DNA from: Laccaria trichodermophora
Lineage: Eukaryota > Basidiomycota > Agaricomycetes > Agaricales > Hydnangiaceae
Assembly: GCA_018417955.1 (NCBI GenBank)
Contig: JACTVC010000009.1
Coordinates: 682,001-746,000, forward strand
DNA length: 64,000 bases
Direction of reading: 5' to 3'
Position numbers and translations under genes: made by a program. Positions 33,680 through 45,744 of the stretch are shown in pieces; position 1 is the first letter of the stretch; every line of letters starts with the position of its first letter. Below the pieces are notes generated by a model that searched no databases, was not told the origin of the DNA, and worked only from the letters and a program-made list of their open reading frames with translations.

Positions 33680-34359
33680 CTAAACTGGTGGTGGTCCACC
33701 AGCGGCGGTAAGTTCTTTGAAAACATCTGTGAAATCCCCATACAGATCCGTCCTCGACGCTCGTTCGGTCTAAGAAAATGGTTGAATCTCAGCATTTTAC
33801 TCGGTTTTGGTGGAACAAGCGTGGTCCAAACCTGCGGAGCCTTGTGCCATACTGCGAGACACTTGGTGGTCTTCTCCACCCCGCTCCTGAATGTATAGAT
33901 CGCCTCCAGAGTAACGATGGTTTTGTCGTGAAGCACGCGGACTGCAAAGAAGACGTTACGTTCAACTTGAGCTGGTCATTACTCGGTGTAACTGACTATC
34001 ACGAATCCTATAGGTAGATGGAGCTCAGTTGAGAAAACAATAAAGCAAGGATGCCTACACATGATCGAGACTCTCAACGGCGCTATACTCCCAAGCGAAT
34101 AAGCCTTCTATAGCGGTTCTGCCTGTGATGCGAGGCGCGTTCCCGAAGTGAACCTTGGCGTCTTCAGCGAAGTACTCGCGCACTACGCCCACGTCTTTCG
34201 AGTCGGCTTGTTGGTACATCTGTTGCGACAATCAACAGTCTAAGCTACCCTCCAGTCTGAAAGCGTTTGAAAGTATACCTTTATGACCCATTGCACCCCA
34301 GCCTCGACCTCCTTGTCGGTTACGGGGAGCTGTGAATCAGAGGTAAGAGCGATTTTCAT
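33680..34359 (-). CDS. SnoaL-like (NTF2-fold) small protein
   Basis: The start at 34359 gives MKIALTSDSQLPVTDKEVEA. After an intron comes MYQQADSKDVGVVREYFAED, then AKVHFGNAPRITGRTAIEGL and WEYSAVESLDH. A short exon leads into IRVLHDKTIVTLEAIYTF and KCLAVWHKAPQ. The last exon gives LYGDFTDVFKEL and stops at 33680-33682. The pattern of an N-terminal helix, the YFAEDAKVHF strand and the late long strands fits the SnoaL-like/NTF2 fold, a scaffold for small polyketide cyclases, isomerases and many unknowns. No substrate can be named. There are at least four introns, so exon joins are moderately certain. Confidence 0.65.
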
Positions 34360-34714
34360 TCTGATTGAAGATAAGAGAGGGGGGGAATCTACTGAACGCT
34401 GGTCGGCAAACACTTGTTTATATCATGGTGCTTTCGGCCTTTACTCAATACCGGGGATACGAATAACTGAAAGTCAAACTTGCGATTTTTGGCCCCGTGG
34501 TGGCTTATGCTCACACATGAGGCGCGCTAGTTAGGTTATTCCAGCGAGAACTTGTCAGCTCTCATAATTACTATGACATAAGAAAGTGTATTTACTATAT
34601 CGATGTAGCCCCTTCTTAGCAACGCACTCGTCCTACTTAGATTAGTTGGTCCATTTATCCTACAAAAGAATCGTACACCTGAATTCCCCAAAAAAGGTAT
34701 GGATCAGTCTTTTA

Positions 34715-36579
34715 TCAATACACCGTCGAGTCCTTCAATCTCCACCGCCATAGGGGACCCCACCACCACAGGGATCCCGATTTCTCTGCAGTATGGCGAG
34801 GAAGGGGTGGGATTGTAGGGCCTGCAGACGGAAGGGGATATTCGCCATGTATCCCGCGTCCTTCATAGTCTTCACCTTCATCACCATCGTTGGGTATCCG
34901 CTTCCGTCGCCATTCACTTTTTTCGTACAATTCGAGGTCGTGATGTATTTGACTCTGGTTCAAGTCTTGCTGACCAACATTCCGACTCCTACTTCGCTCC
35001 TCCCTTCCGAGTCGCCAACCAAAGCTACCAAGACCCCAGCCAGACGCTTGACTACGGGGGTCCACAGCACCATTGCGCTCGAGTTCTCTAAGGCGCTCTA
35101 CGCGCTCCGCTGCTTGTTGACGAGCCGCCGCAACGTGCTCCCGGCGAAGAGATGCGTACCAGCGGCGCATGAAGGCAGGGAGGGCACGAGGAATGGTGGC
35201 CAAGGACGTTAAGGTAAAATCGGAGGTGGTTGAGTGGGCGGCGCCGGAGTGGGTTGCGGATGGGGCGGATTGCGACACGGAGGAATTGGGAGGCACAAGA
35301 GGGGCCGGATCGGAAGAATGTGATCTTGTATCAGTAAGCAACCGAGACTGAGCAGATGTTGAACCTTCTCGATGGCCAAAGGCTTCAGTGACACCCTTCC
35401 AAAGATTCTTTGAATTATCTTTTGATGATGCGCGCCTGTCTTTCGCTTTTCTCCTCCGTGACTCTCGTTTCGCTTCCCTTCTAAGTTTCTCTCGCAAGTG
35501 ATCTTCCCCCACCAGCCCACTACCACTACCCGCCCCAACCCACCACCACCATCCGAGGAAGCTTTGCCAAAGGACGACAGCCCACATAAGGCCAGGAAGC
35601 CAGACAAACTCGTCTTCTTTATGCACATACAGAAAGTTGAGCGCAGTACTGACGAGGGCGAGGCTAAGTGCAGCGCAGCCAAAGGCGGCCGTGCCTCCGT
35701 CAGTCCGCCAGGCTTGTTGGCGATTGACGAGAAAACCCCAAATGAAAAGGGAAATCGTGAAGAGGAGGGAAAGAGTTGCGTTACAGACATTGCGAACAGC
35801 CGAGGCGATGCTGTTCGCTTGAGTGCTTCCACTGATGGGAAGAAGCTGCATGATTGCAGCCACCACAGCCAAGGGGCCTAAATAGTACCAAGTAGGTCGA
35901 CGAGCTCATGACGGTGCAAGTAAGTGGCGTGGCGTACCGAGTAGGGTAAAAATAAGCCGTCCCTCAAGACGTGAAGGATATAGGAGGGTAAGAAATTGAA
36001 TGTGTGTAATCTGTTTGATGGATGGTGTTGAGAGGTGTATAGGTAGAGGGGATGCAAGATAAAAACCTGTATCAAGCCAGAGGTAGAGGCATTCATGACG
36101 AGCCATGTTGCTCGCTCAGCAACGCCCCACAAATCGGTGTTGAGATCGAGGTCAACAGGAGGGACGTTGACGGCGATGTAGCTAAGCATGTAAGGCCATT
36201 TCTCGCTCTCTGCCCAGGCTGCAGAGAGAACGACGTGGATGGTGGCAATGAGGGAGATGAGGAGGGTTGTAACGCCTGAAAGCTGGAGAACATAGTTGAC
36301 AGGTGCAAGAGGCCAGTGGTACTGAGCGGTGAAGATGAGGTGAATGAAGAGGACGGCGACGAGGGTGAGGATAACTCCAGTGAGAAGGATCTGTACTGGA
36401 AGAGACCTAGAAAAGGGCGGCCGGTACTGTAGATAAGGGTCAAGAGGAAACCTGGACATGGGTCAGCTAGAAACGACGGAAGATCGTGCGAAAAGGACCG
36501 ACTCCGTTGACGAGTTGGATGAATTCTGCGCCGAAGCAACGCCACAGAGCAACGATAGGAGGCAAAAAAGAGTATCCAT
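34715..36579 (-). CDS. Multi-pass membrane protein with signal peptide and long basic cytosolic tail
   Basis: The start at 36579 gives MDTLFCLLSLLCGVASAQNS, a good signal peptide with an A-x-A-like end. Then come RPPFSRSLPVQILLTGVILT and LVAVLFIHLIF, LQLSGVTTLLISLIATIHVV, a loop with VPPVDLDLNTDLWGVAE, and more membrane segments across two introns (near 36100-36018 and 35939-35880): SIASAVRNVCNATLSLLFTI, AAFGCAALSLALVSTALNFL and LPGLMWAVVLWQSFLG. That makes about seven hydrophobic helices. The tail of about 250 residues is basic and Ser-rich (KLRREAKRESRRRKAKDRR) and ends in a Trp-rich stretch, SLWWWGPLWRW. I recognise no named family. The topology resembles receptor-like fungal membrane proteins, which is only an inference. 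Confidence 0.65.
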
Positions 36580-36686
36580 CAATGCGTTCGACGACGTCCT
36601 CTCGGTCAACGACGACGACGACGGCGGCTGATGGTGGGTGGAGAACAAGTAATTCCCACGGTAAGTAGATTATGTTACATTCAACT

Positions 36687-37069
36687 CTAATACATTTCCA
36701 AGCTCATGCCATCATGGATCTCATAATCCGACAGTGTTATATGGTCTTTATAAATCGTATACCTGGAGTAGCATGCAATCAGTTCACTGGGCATCTTCAA
36801 TTGCTCGAAACTTACCATTTCTTAAGCTGAATCTTGGAAGAATCGGTACCCGTTTGCGCGGCGATGAGTTTCTTCAGGTCACCCACAGTGTCGTCTGGGC
36901 TACACTTGACTCGAACTAGCGAAATATAGCATGAGGAAGTGTACGACCAGACCAAAGCAGAAACTAAAGACCTTTGCGTCCCAACCGATCGTTTGCGATA
37001 ACCTAGAATTTGAAATCAACGGGATCGTTTACATCGTCGCGACTGACTACGTACCTCGATGAGGGCCAT
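36687..37069 (-). CDS. HUB1: Ubiquitin-like splicing modifier Hub1/UBL5
   Basis: A small gene of four exons. ATG at 37069 gives MALIE, then [30 protein letters not shown] with [14 protein letters not shown], and [20 protein letters not shown] with LEMY before TAG at 36687-36689. It matches the about 73-residue Hub1/UBL5 family across its length. Hub1 binds spliceosomal proteins such as Snu66 without covalent attachment and affects alternative and weak-site splicing. The C terminus ends in one Tyr, where many family members have two. It is divergent from TRAPPC11, with 104 bases between start codons. Confidence 0.93.
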
Positions 37070-37173
37070 TGTGAACGATAGTATCGTACAATGTTTGCAG
37101 CTGCTTGCTAACTAAAGGAAGCACAAACACGGGTTCCATACATTCCGCTCATCGACCAACTCGTTGAGCGGTC
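37070..37173. promoter_or_regulatory. Short divergent promoter, Hub1 / TRAPPC11
   Basis: 104 bases separate the start codons of two oppositely transcribed, well supported genes. Both 5' leaders and the promoter must fit here or overlap the coding regions. No TATA box is visible. Confidence 0.5.
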
Positions 37174-40100
37174 ATGAACTCCTACCCGCCAGAGCTTTTG
37201 GCTCAACTGGCCCCAATCATGTTTGTCGCGGGTTTGGATTCACCTGCAACAAAATCTCAAGACGCGTTCCAAGTACTCACCCTCCGCCTTCGTGATGCCC
37301 TTCTCGCACAGCGCAAGGTCGCAATCTGGCAACCAGAGAAGACTAAATCTTTCCAAGTTGTGTTGGTCGACAGGGACGTTCGATTTCCACCCAGAAAACT
37401 CCTCCCATTAGATGATCCCCAATACGCTGCTGCACATTCACCTCTCTCACCACTTACCCCTTCGTCACCCTTACACCCCGATGGCTTGATTGCGCCAATA
37501 TGGATTAGGAAACATACAACCCTTCTGCCCTCAGTTTTTGTTCTTTTCCTCCGCATTTTCGAGTTTCCACCTCAAGCATCGAGAACAGACTTGCTAGATG
37601 CAGATCGCGAACGGGAGAGGGAACAAGAAGAACGAAAACGGGACACAGAACTGTCTGCGGAGGTGGCCTTACGGAAGAAGAGTATGAATGAACGAGGCAT
37701 CAAGCTTACAGTCGTTCTTATGGCAAGCAGGAGGATGTTAGGTGCGTACTTTCTGATTACGTAATCGGTGTATTTCAACTTTGGCGCCCAGACGACCCCA
37801 CATTAGACGCCCGATTAACATTTATCAGGAGGCAAAGTGGGCTTGACTCAAGAGCTGCCTTGTTTGTTCTCAGCCCAGTTAGCGCGGCAGAACTTAATGA
37901 ATTTGTCAGAAGGTGCGAGGAGTGACCATAGTCCACCCTATTTCGCATTCACCTCCCACAGCCTTCAACAAGCTTTATATGAGCCGGCGGTAGAGTACTA
38001 CACTGCCCACTCGAAGCGTGTTCGTAGGAAGCGGAATCGTCACTCGCAAGCTCACTCATCCTACCCTGGTCCACCGGCAGTGAGCGGTCTGAATATAGCT
38101 CGACCATTGAGACCTGAAGGATGGACTGTACGTTACGAGTATAAAATGGCTTGCTTTGCGGAATTTAGAAGTGAAGATGAAGTTGCTCTGAAGTTTGTCT
38201 CTCGATTTGACTGCGTTCTGGTGGAGACAGATCTCAATACAATCCAGGCATTATCAGGATGCTTACGACATGTTAATAATCATGTTTGGGTCAACCGCTA
38301 TTCTTCCACCACGTACGAAGAGGTGGGCGGAAGCCAAGGTTCTAGCTGATTGTATCAACATCAAGGTATCTTTTCAAAATGTCCAGACATTATTTTTTAG
38401 TCTAACCCTTGTACCAGATCGTTAAGCTATATCTTTACAATAATGAACATGCTTTGGCATTGTCCCACCACAATACACATATCCGGCAATTTGGAGATTT
38501 CTCTCGAGGTTGGGGCATCGGTGAAGAAACATTCGAGTTCTGGAGTTGGGTCGCGAGACAGTATGTTACGCCCACTAATCGCTGCCTCCCGTGATTTCCG
38601 AGCTGAGGAGTCCCTTCTCAGACATCGAATACTTGCGGAGCTCTTAGATCAAGGGGTCCGATCCGCATTGGTTCTACCAGTCCACACACCTGCCTTGACT
38701 TCCCAAAATCTACATGCGCTTAACCAAAGTACTCGTCTCCCTGGAGAACTTGACTTTGCGCGAACTGCTGGGATAAACCCTAGTCAAGCGTTGCAGCATC
38801 CAGGATTTTATTATTATATGGCAGCAAGATGCACCGAAATGCGAAGAGAGAGATTTCAAGCAGCAATAGAGGCCGAGGTGAGCTTTGGTTGTAGCCACCG
38901 ATTGAGTTTCGGTCTAGAGGTCTTTGGCATGTCAGCTCAGCTCACAACCTGCGACCCTGTCACCTGGATTTGCGAACGAGAAGAAAGTTGAGCATCTAGC
39001 TATTATTCTTGAGGTAGTCCCAATCAAAATTTCGACTAATGTAACCAGCTCACACTTTGTCAGCTTTACACCAAGGCATATGAACTCTTCAAGAAGTACA
39101 CCCCAGCATCTTCTCAAGGCCAAGGGCGCTTGACGCTTTGGATTGCGTACCGTATAGCGCAAACATATCACCAATCTGGAAAGTTCGATATGGCTGTTCG
39201 GTATGTTAACTTGCACATTATGGCAAGCTCATATTTATGCGCCAGTCCTGCAGGTTTTTCGAGCGCATCGCCAGAACATATCGCAGAGAGAAATGGTATT
39301 CAATGCTTCGCCCACTACTATCAACATGGTATACGTGTGCGCAACAATTGGGGGATGTTGAGCTCAGTATCTGCCTTCTCATTGAAATGTTGGGTCATGG
39401 TGAGAGATCACCTATTCTATGGCTGCTTTGTGCTTATTCGAGGCTCACAGATTCCGTCGAATCCGAGGACCCTGGATTACTTGAAGACGATCTCTTGGCC
39501 GTTTTGAAGGTATCTCTGTCCCCCCTGTCTGAGCTGTTCTAACGAAGGACCAGAGTACTGTGCCGGCAAAGCCTGAGGACGCCTTGGTAGTCGACTTATC
39601 CGAGGCACAACCGATTTGTATGTGACGCGCTTTGACATGGATGGGATTTTCAATAATCATATCTGTTTATCCAGTCGATTCATCGGTTATTTTCTGGACT
39701 CCCGATATCAACGTCGGGGAGTCATCAGCCTTCCAAATTTCCCTCACAGCCCCAACGTGTAGGACCATCAAATCGATCCCCTTTTCCTCCCTCGCAGTCT
39801 ATGTCAAAGATAGAGTTTCTCCCTTGATCATACGCCATTCTCCCTCGGATACCAATCCACCTCTGCTGGGAGTAGTAAACCTCGGGCACATCTCACCGTC
39901 CGACGACGACGATCTTGGAGGCTCCAGAACTGCTGATCTACGCTGGCACCCTGGTAGCACTATTGTCTTTCGCGGAACGATGTCTTCAGATGTTCCCTCG
40001 GTACTAAAGGTCATGGCTGCGTCTTCTTTCCCTTACAAGAAGCCTTAACATTTCATAACTCAGGTAACCAAACTCGCATTGACGATAGAATTGAATACAT

Positions 40101-41797
40101 GGAAGGTGGAGATACCCGTACCTCCGTGTAGCTCTCGCGTTCAGGGGGGACATGCGCCACGATGGTTAAGCTCGCTTGACCCTCCAAAATTCATACCTAT
40201 CGAACGGGAGAATTACGATTTTACTGCGTACGTTATATTGTTCACCTCATTGAGCTTTTTTCGAGCAACAGTCTCTAGCATTACACATGTTCCGCATCGG
40301 TTGGACGTTTCTCTCGTGCATCATGCTCCTGCATTTCTGGACGAAAGATACCCCATTGTGGTTCAAGTCACGAATACTGACACCCGGTCCTTTGATATTG
40401 TTGTTGATATTCTTCTTCAGCCCACGGAAATCGATGATGCTGGTGAGTATGACATTCTTTCTCTCTTCTCTGGTCGTTTCTCATATGAGACCAGTCAATT
40501 ACATTGTGGTGGATGATCAGCAGTCATCCGGCCTCATCAAGGGCATCCAGCTTGGCGTGCTTGGTCCGGGAGCCAGTGGAAAGAAGACCATTCACCTCTT
40601 CAATTCTGGCGCTAGTGGCGAGAGGATGATTGATGTGTCAATACAGTCTCGGCCAAATGACTCCGAGGATGAAAGAAGTGACGATGATGACGATGAAGAT
40701 GATCTTTTGTCGGACAACAAGATGGAGACCTTGCGGACCCTCGTAATACCAACGGTGAACCCGTTCAAAGTCACAAGTGACGTCAGTTATAGGCATAAAC
40801 ATGAACCATGGCCCGGGTTAGCCGATCTCCAAACCTTCGATGCCAAATTCTGGGATGATAGACGAGGGGGTGAGGCAATTGCAAGCATAAAAATTGAGTG
40901 TAGTGGTCCGTGGAATTTGCTGCTTGATGGCGTGACTCTGGAAAGGCAGGTGAGGTATTATTCCAGACTTTTTCGCAGTTTGAAGGTCTAACTACTACCA
41001 GGACAATAATCAAGCAAAGATCATTGAATGTTCAACAGATCAGGACGATGCTGGCATGTTCCCTGCTGGTAGGACGCTCCTTACGTCTGAAAGATAGTTT
41101 CTCAATCTTCTTTCTAGAATATCTCCCGGGTGACGAATTTTGTGCGATTTCCCGAATAAACCTTGCAACAGATGAAGAAATATCAGAAGATTTGATACTG
41201 GGTCCCGGTCGTTTCGTCGTGAAATGGCGCAGGTTAGCATCTGTTTCTTTCAAGAGATACTTCATGCTAACAACCATGAAAATCAGAAACAGTCAAGATG
41301 CTGAACTTGACGACCGCCTTTCTACTACTTTTATTTCCCTTCCATCGCTACGACATCCATCTGATGGGTTAGTCGCCCTTCTTGATGTCCCACCCGTGGC
41401 GACACTCCATGATCCTATCACACTTTTCCTTAACATCCGCAATTACCATCCATCTCGCTCTGCGAACATCACTGTTCAACTCGAAACGGATGCACTCGAT
41501 GGCTTCATTGTAGCCGGACTTAGAATTGGGCGTATCCCTGTGCTACTGCCCGGCGCGGAAGAAAGGTTCCTGTGGAGACTTATACCCGTTGAATGCGGAC
41601 ATGTGCGCATACCTCGAGTAAAGATCTTTAATAGACGAGCAGCCATCGTCGCTGCGCAAGGATCCGACCAATCGGGCAATGCAGATATTCCTTCCGGGGA
41701 GGTCGTAAGGGTTGTCAATGTGGGGCATGATCGGGGTAGTAGCGTTGATGTCGGTCCCACTGGTGGTGAGGACCATACGATTCTTGTTCTACCCTAG
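37174..41797 (+). CDS. TRAPPC11: TRAPP complex subunit TRAPPC11 (foie gras domain)
   Basis: A large multi-exon gene of well over 1000 residues. It begins MNSYPPELLAQLAPIMFVAG. Next come VAIWQPEKTKSFQVVLVDRD, VLMASRRML spliced to DDPTLDARLTFIRRQSGLDS, and RAALFVLSPVSAAELNEFVR, as in TRAPPC11. The foie gras region follows (about 38550-39520) with ASRDFRAEESLLRHRILAEL, HPGFYYYMAARC and WYSMLRPLLSTWYTCAQQLG. The C-terminal half has gryzun-type beta-rich repeats (VPHRLDVSLVHHAPAFLDER, PVATLHDPITLFLNIRNYHP) and ends at 41797. TRAPPC11 is part of a TRAPP complex that activates a Rab for ER-Golgi traffic and autophagy. With USO1, clathrin light chain and dynactin it adds to the trafficking genes here, though there is no operon. 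Confidence 0.9.
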
Positions 41798-42296
41798 CAC
41801 ATCATTTACCTTGAATCATATGTATGTACCTCCTCGGTCATCGGCTGTAAATGACCTTGCCCAAGGACCCTAACGTCCCCCACAGTAGTGTATATGTACG
41901 TATACTATATATAGCTGGAAAATCTGATTGGGTTCTGTCGTCCATACGAACGAATTAAGTAGTGCCTGTGTTTTCAACATTCATCCATGTCCATATTGGC
42001 AACGGGTGGGTTAAAAGAAGGGCCGTCGCTGGTCCTGATAACGATGTATTGTGAAATAAACGGAAAGCGGAGGCGGTTCAGGCGGAAAAGCAAGGCACAT
42101 GTTTATCTGCTTGATATTGTTTTGCCTTGATATGTCAGTCTGCATCGCCGCAAACGCGTTCATCCCTTGTTATTTAAATGATAATAGTGAGCACCGTGGA
42201 CGACCCTTCGACTTGACACCCCTAGGTGGTGTTAATTACTGCAGTGCACGCTCGATTGTGCCAGCCTTGGAAGCCGTTTGACCCTCAGCTGCCAAC
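41798..42296. other. Intergenic stretch
   Basis: No gene seen. A TATA-like run (ACTATATATAGC) near 41912 lies about 385 bases before the next start codon and could serve either direction; this is weak evidence. Confidence 0.4.
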
Positions 42297-45200
42297 ATGC
42301 TCGCAAACTCTCTAACTCGCGAAGTTGGGCTCAAAGTCGGGCCTGTGCTTCTGGAAGTGCTGGTCAAGCATTACTTTGACCGTTTGAAGAAAGATCCAAA
42401 CAGGAGAGGGACCCTGCCAGGGACTGGTCTTCGACAAGAAGATGTCCTGTACGATGAGGCATTTACTATAGTCAAGGCATGCCATTCAACTGCTAATATT
42501 TCGATTTCGAAGCTAACTTCGCCATCTAACATTAGGCGTTCTTGAATGCTGCAAGTTTGTGAGTTGTTGGCATCATTGACTTCTTCCGAAACTCAAACAT
42601 ATTTAGACACACTGTAGAAGAACTACAAGGTGCGTTACCGGGCCTTGACGGTTTATCTACCATGTAATGACCGGCACCCACTTCAGGTTTTTCCAACACC
42701 CGCACGCCCTCGCCCCCTTGGGTTCATGTCGTCCGGATACTGGTGCCAATGTGTTCATGTGATGAAGCCGCAACATATCTTACTAAAGCTTTGGGCGGAG
42801 AGGACATTGCCCGCAAGCTTGTAGGAGGCGTGAAATGGTGGCAGGTTCGCGGCATTAATGGGTAAGTGGACCATTCTGTTTTCTTCTTCATATTTACGCC
42901 TTTTGTCTTACAAGTGTTGATGGCCAATGGATTACGGCGAGGAAGGACTGGAAAGAAGCCAAGAGGCAACATAAAATGCGGAAAGGGCAAACCCATGACC
43001 CGTTACGCGATTTGACTCCTCCCGCTGAATCAAGCAAAGACCAAGGGCTTTACGAGAAGAACATGGACACCATGCGATGCATTCTTTATCTCCACGGCGG
43101 TGAATACCATCATTTGATCCTCGGAATACTGGCTTATTCATCTATTAGGTGGTTACTACTTTGGAAGTGTAGATCAAGAGAGGTTCTTTGTCGTTTTTAC
43201 AGTATAAACCGCTCATAATTGATGCAATCCTGAGGATACAGATACAGCATCCAACGGTTGGCTCGCAAAATCAATGGTCGTGTCTTTGGTACCTCCTAAG
43301 TTTCTTCTTGCTTCCCACTCAGCCTAACTCTTATGACAGCGATCAATTATCGCCTTGCTCCGCAGTACCCATTCCCTTGCGCGATCCAGGATGCTTTAGC
43401 CGCATGTATGTCTTGTCCTACAGTTACATGAATGGACTGACGTTCTCCTCCTTACAGACCTTTTCCTAATAAGACCACCTGCTGGGGCCGAGCATCAAGC
43501 AATTAAACCCGAACACATTGTTATTGGGGGTGACTCCGCAGGCGGCGGTCTTTCCTTGGCTCTGCTTCAAGTGATCCGTGATACTGGATTACCGTTACCT
43601 GCTGGTGGATTACTGATATCCCCTTGGTGCGACTTGACTCACTCCTTCCCGAGCATACATACCAATACGGCCACGGTGCGTTGTTTTTTTTTTCACACTG
43701 GTGGGACGTATTATTTATAGATAATCGTAGGACATCATTGCTGAGTCTGGTCTCTCGTTCCACAAGCCAAGCCCTCTTTGGCCTCCTCCTTCGCCCGAAA
43801 TTTCCAATCGTGTTCATGCATCGCTCCGCCATCGGATTCGGCAGACGTTCAAGATGCGCGACTCTCAGTCCTTTGAGCCCACCGCTACTGTAATCTCTGA
43901 ACGACGAGTTTCCTGCGTGACCGATACGTCTGTTGAAGTAGGAAGCACTATGGCTGCTCCTCCAGTGGAGGCGACCGACCCTCAGAACATCTTCCTAACA
44001 ACAGCCTCGGGTGAAAAGCTCGAAATTGATCATCAAGTTCATCTCTATACGCAAAACAGTCTGATAACTCACCCTCTTGTCAGTCCGTCGTTATCGTATC
44101 TGGGTGGTTTGCCGCCGTTGTTGTTCATTGTCGGTGACAAGGAAGTTCTGAGGGATGAAATTATCTACACGTCAGTTGCCGCCGCATTTTGGATGACTGC
44201 TTACCAAAGGGACAAGACAGTGCACACAAAGCCGCCAATCCTGAAAATTATCCTTTGACAGATGCTGCCCGAGGACTATACCCTCCCTTGGAAGCATTGC
44301 AGAGTCAAAATCAACCAACCTCCGTTCATATTCAAATTTATGATGGTGTTTTCATTTTTCGCGGCAACATTAAGCCCTTACTGACCCATTCAATCAGATA
44401 CTGCCCACATTCTACCGATCTTATTTGCCTTCACAACGCCTGCTAAATTCTGTTTTCGAGCTATGGCGACATTTTGCAAATTTGTTACCCGAATGCAATC
44501 CTCGCCATCAATAAATTCCAATGGCCCCTTGTCCCCTGTCGCCCTTGCCAGGACCTTTTCTCCTGAACAGCAAGCCCCAGATTCGGCCGGATCATCAACC
44601 GCTACTATTCCTCCTGCACAACAGTCCCCGACTCTGACTGGATCTTACTTCCCCTCAACGGGAGCTGTACCTCGGTCACCTACAACTATTGCATCTCGAA
44701 AATCTTTGAGACGCACCCTCTCAACTCAGATGACGAGGGCGAGGACTGTTCTTCGAAGAAGGGCCACATCAACCAACTTAGTCCAGCAGGGCTCGCAGTT
44801 AGGTGAATCGTCTCCGTCGTCAAGTGATGTGGCAGGTCCCCGATTCAACGGTCATATGCACCCTATCCCCAGCCTCGGGGGAGAGCGTGCTGCAGGTGAT
44901 CCATGGGTTTATCACACGATTTCGGTTGATTTTATTCACTGTCCTGAAATCTCTGGCTAAAACCGTCTATTATTGTAGAATCCTTCATCCTGGAATTGTG
45001 AAATAATACGCGAGCGGGTCGATATTCGTGGCGTAATCCGCCCTATGGAACCTCAACTTGAGATGGATGCCTTGCGGCTTCCAGCTGAACACATCGGGTC
45101 AATATCCGAACCTGTTATACGACGCTTCATGAAGTATCGCGATATATTCGATAACAAGTTCTCACACACAGTCAAATCTGTTGAGAGGCATCGCCGCCAA

Positions 45201-45662
45201 AATCTTGAACGGGCCAAGGCAGATACAATCAAGAGGATGAGCAGCCTTAGGCAGACCCTCCGGAGAGACGTAAGGGCCCCAAGGTCGCCGGAGGAACAAC
45301 GTCTCAAGGAAGGCTTGATATCTTCACCAGGGTGGGGCTGGGCTTGGGCATTGGATGAAGGGGAAGACCCACCTCCAAGCAGCTTGGTTTCGAGACGGGA
45401 CACCGAGGAAGCAAGAAAGTTGGCGGAGATAGCTGATCAAGCATTCCTTGGAGAGGATTACAGATTCAGCGGGAATAATCTATGGTCAGTGGTGATCAAC
45501 TTTCTAACCGTCGCGCCGGGAAAAAATCGAGAGGATACGGAAGAGTTGGACCGGCCAGACGCCTCGCCTATAGCGACAAGTCCCCCCGTAGGAAAGCCAA
45601 AATCTAAGATTTCTCGCGTGATGACGTGGGACAGCCATCCTAGAAAGGGAAATAGCATATAG
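42297..45662 (+). CDS. Alpha/beta hydrolase-3 (HSL-like) with a long C-terminal extension
   Basis: The start gives MLANSLTREVGLKVGPVLLE. The oxyanion motif LYLHGGGYYFGSVDQ is split by an intron near 43097-43149. AINYRLAPQYPFPCAIQDAL and the nucleophile elbow IGGDSAGGGLSLALL (near 43525) follow. PPLLFIVGDKEVLRDE carries the likely acid, and DTAHILPILFAFTTPAK (near 44400) carries the likely His. The hydrolase part resembles fungal steryl-acetyl-hydrolase-like and HSL-like proteins. After it runs a Ser/Pro-rich region (44480-44880), then a conserved helical part with IIRERVDIRGVIRPMEPQLE and FMKYRDIFDNKFSHT, ending at 45662. The join across the GTTTAT donor near 44908 is a guess. Substrate unknown; lipid or sterol esters are the usual ones for this group. 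Confidence 0.78.
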
Positions 45663-45744
45663 ATATCTCACTTGCGTGATAACCTTTGTATGTAGTGTAG
45701 ACACAAGACGGACACAGTCATGGCACTTACTCTTCCGTTTGGTG

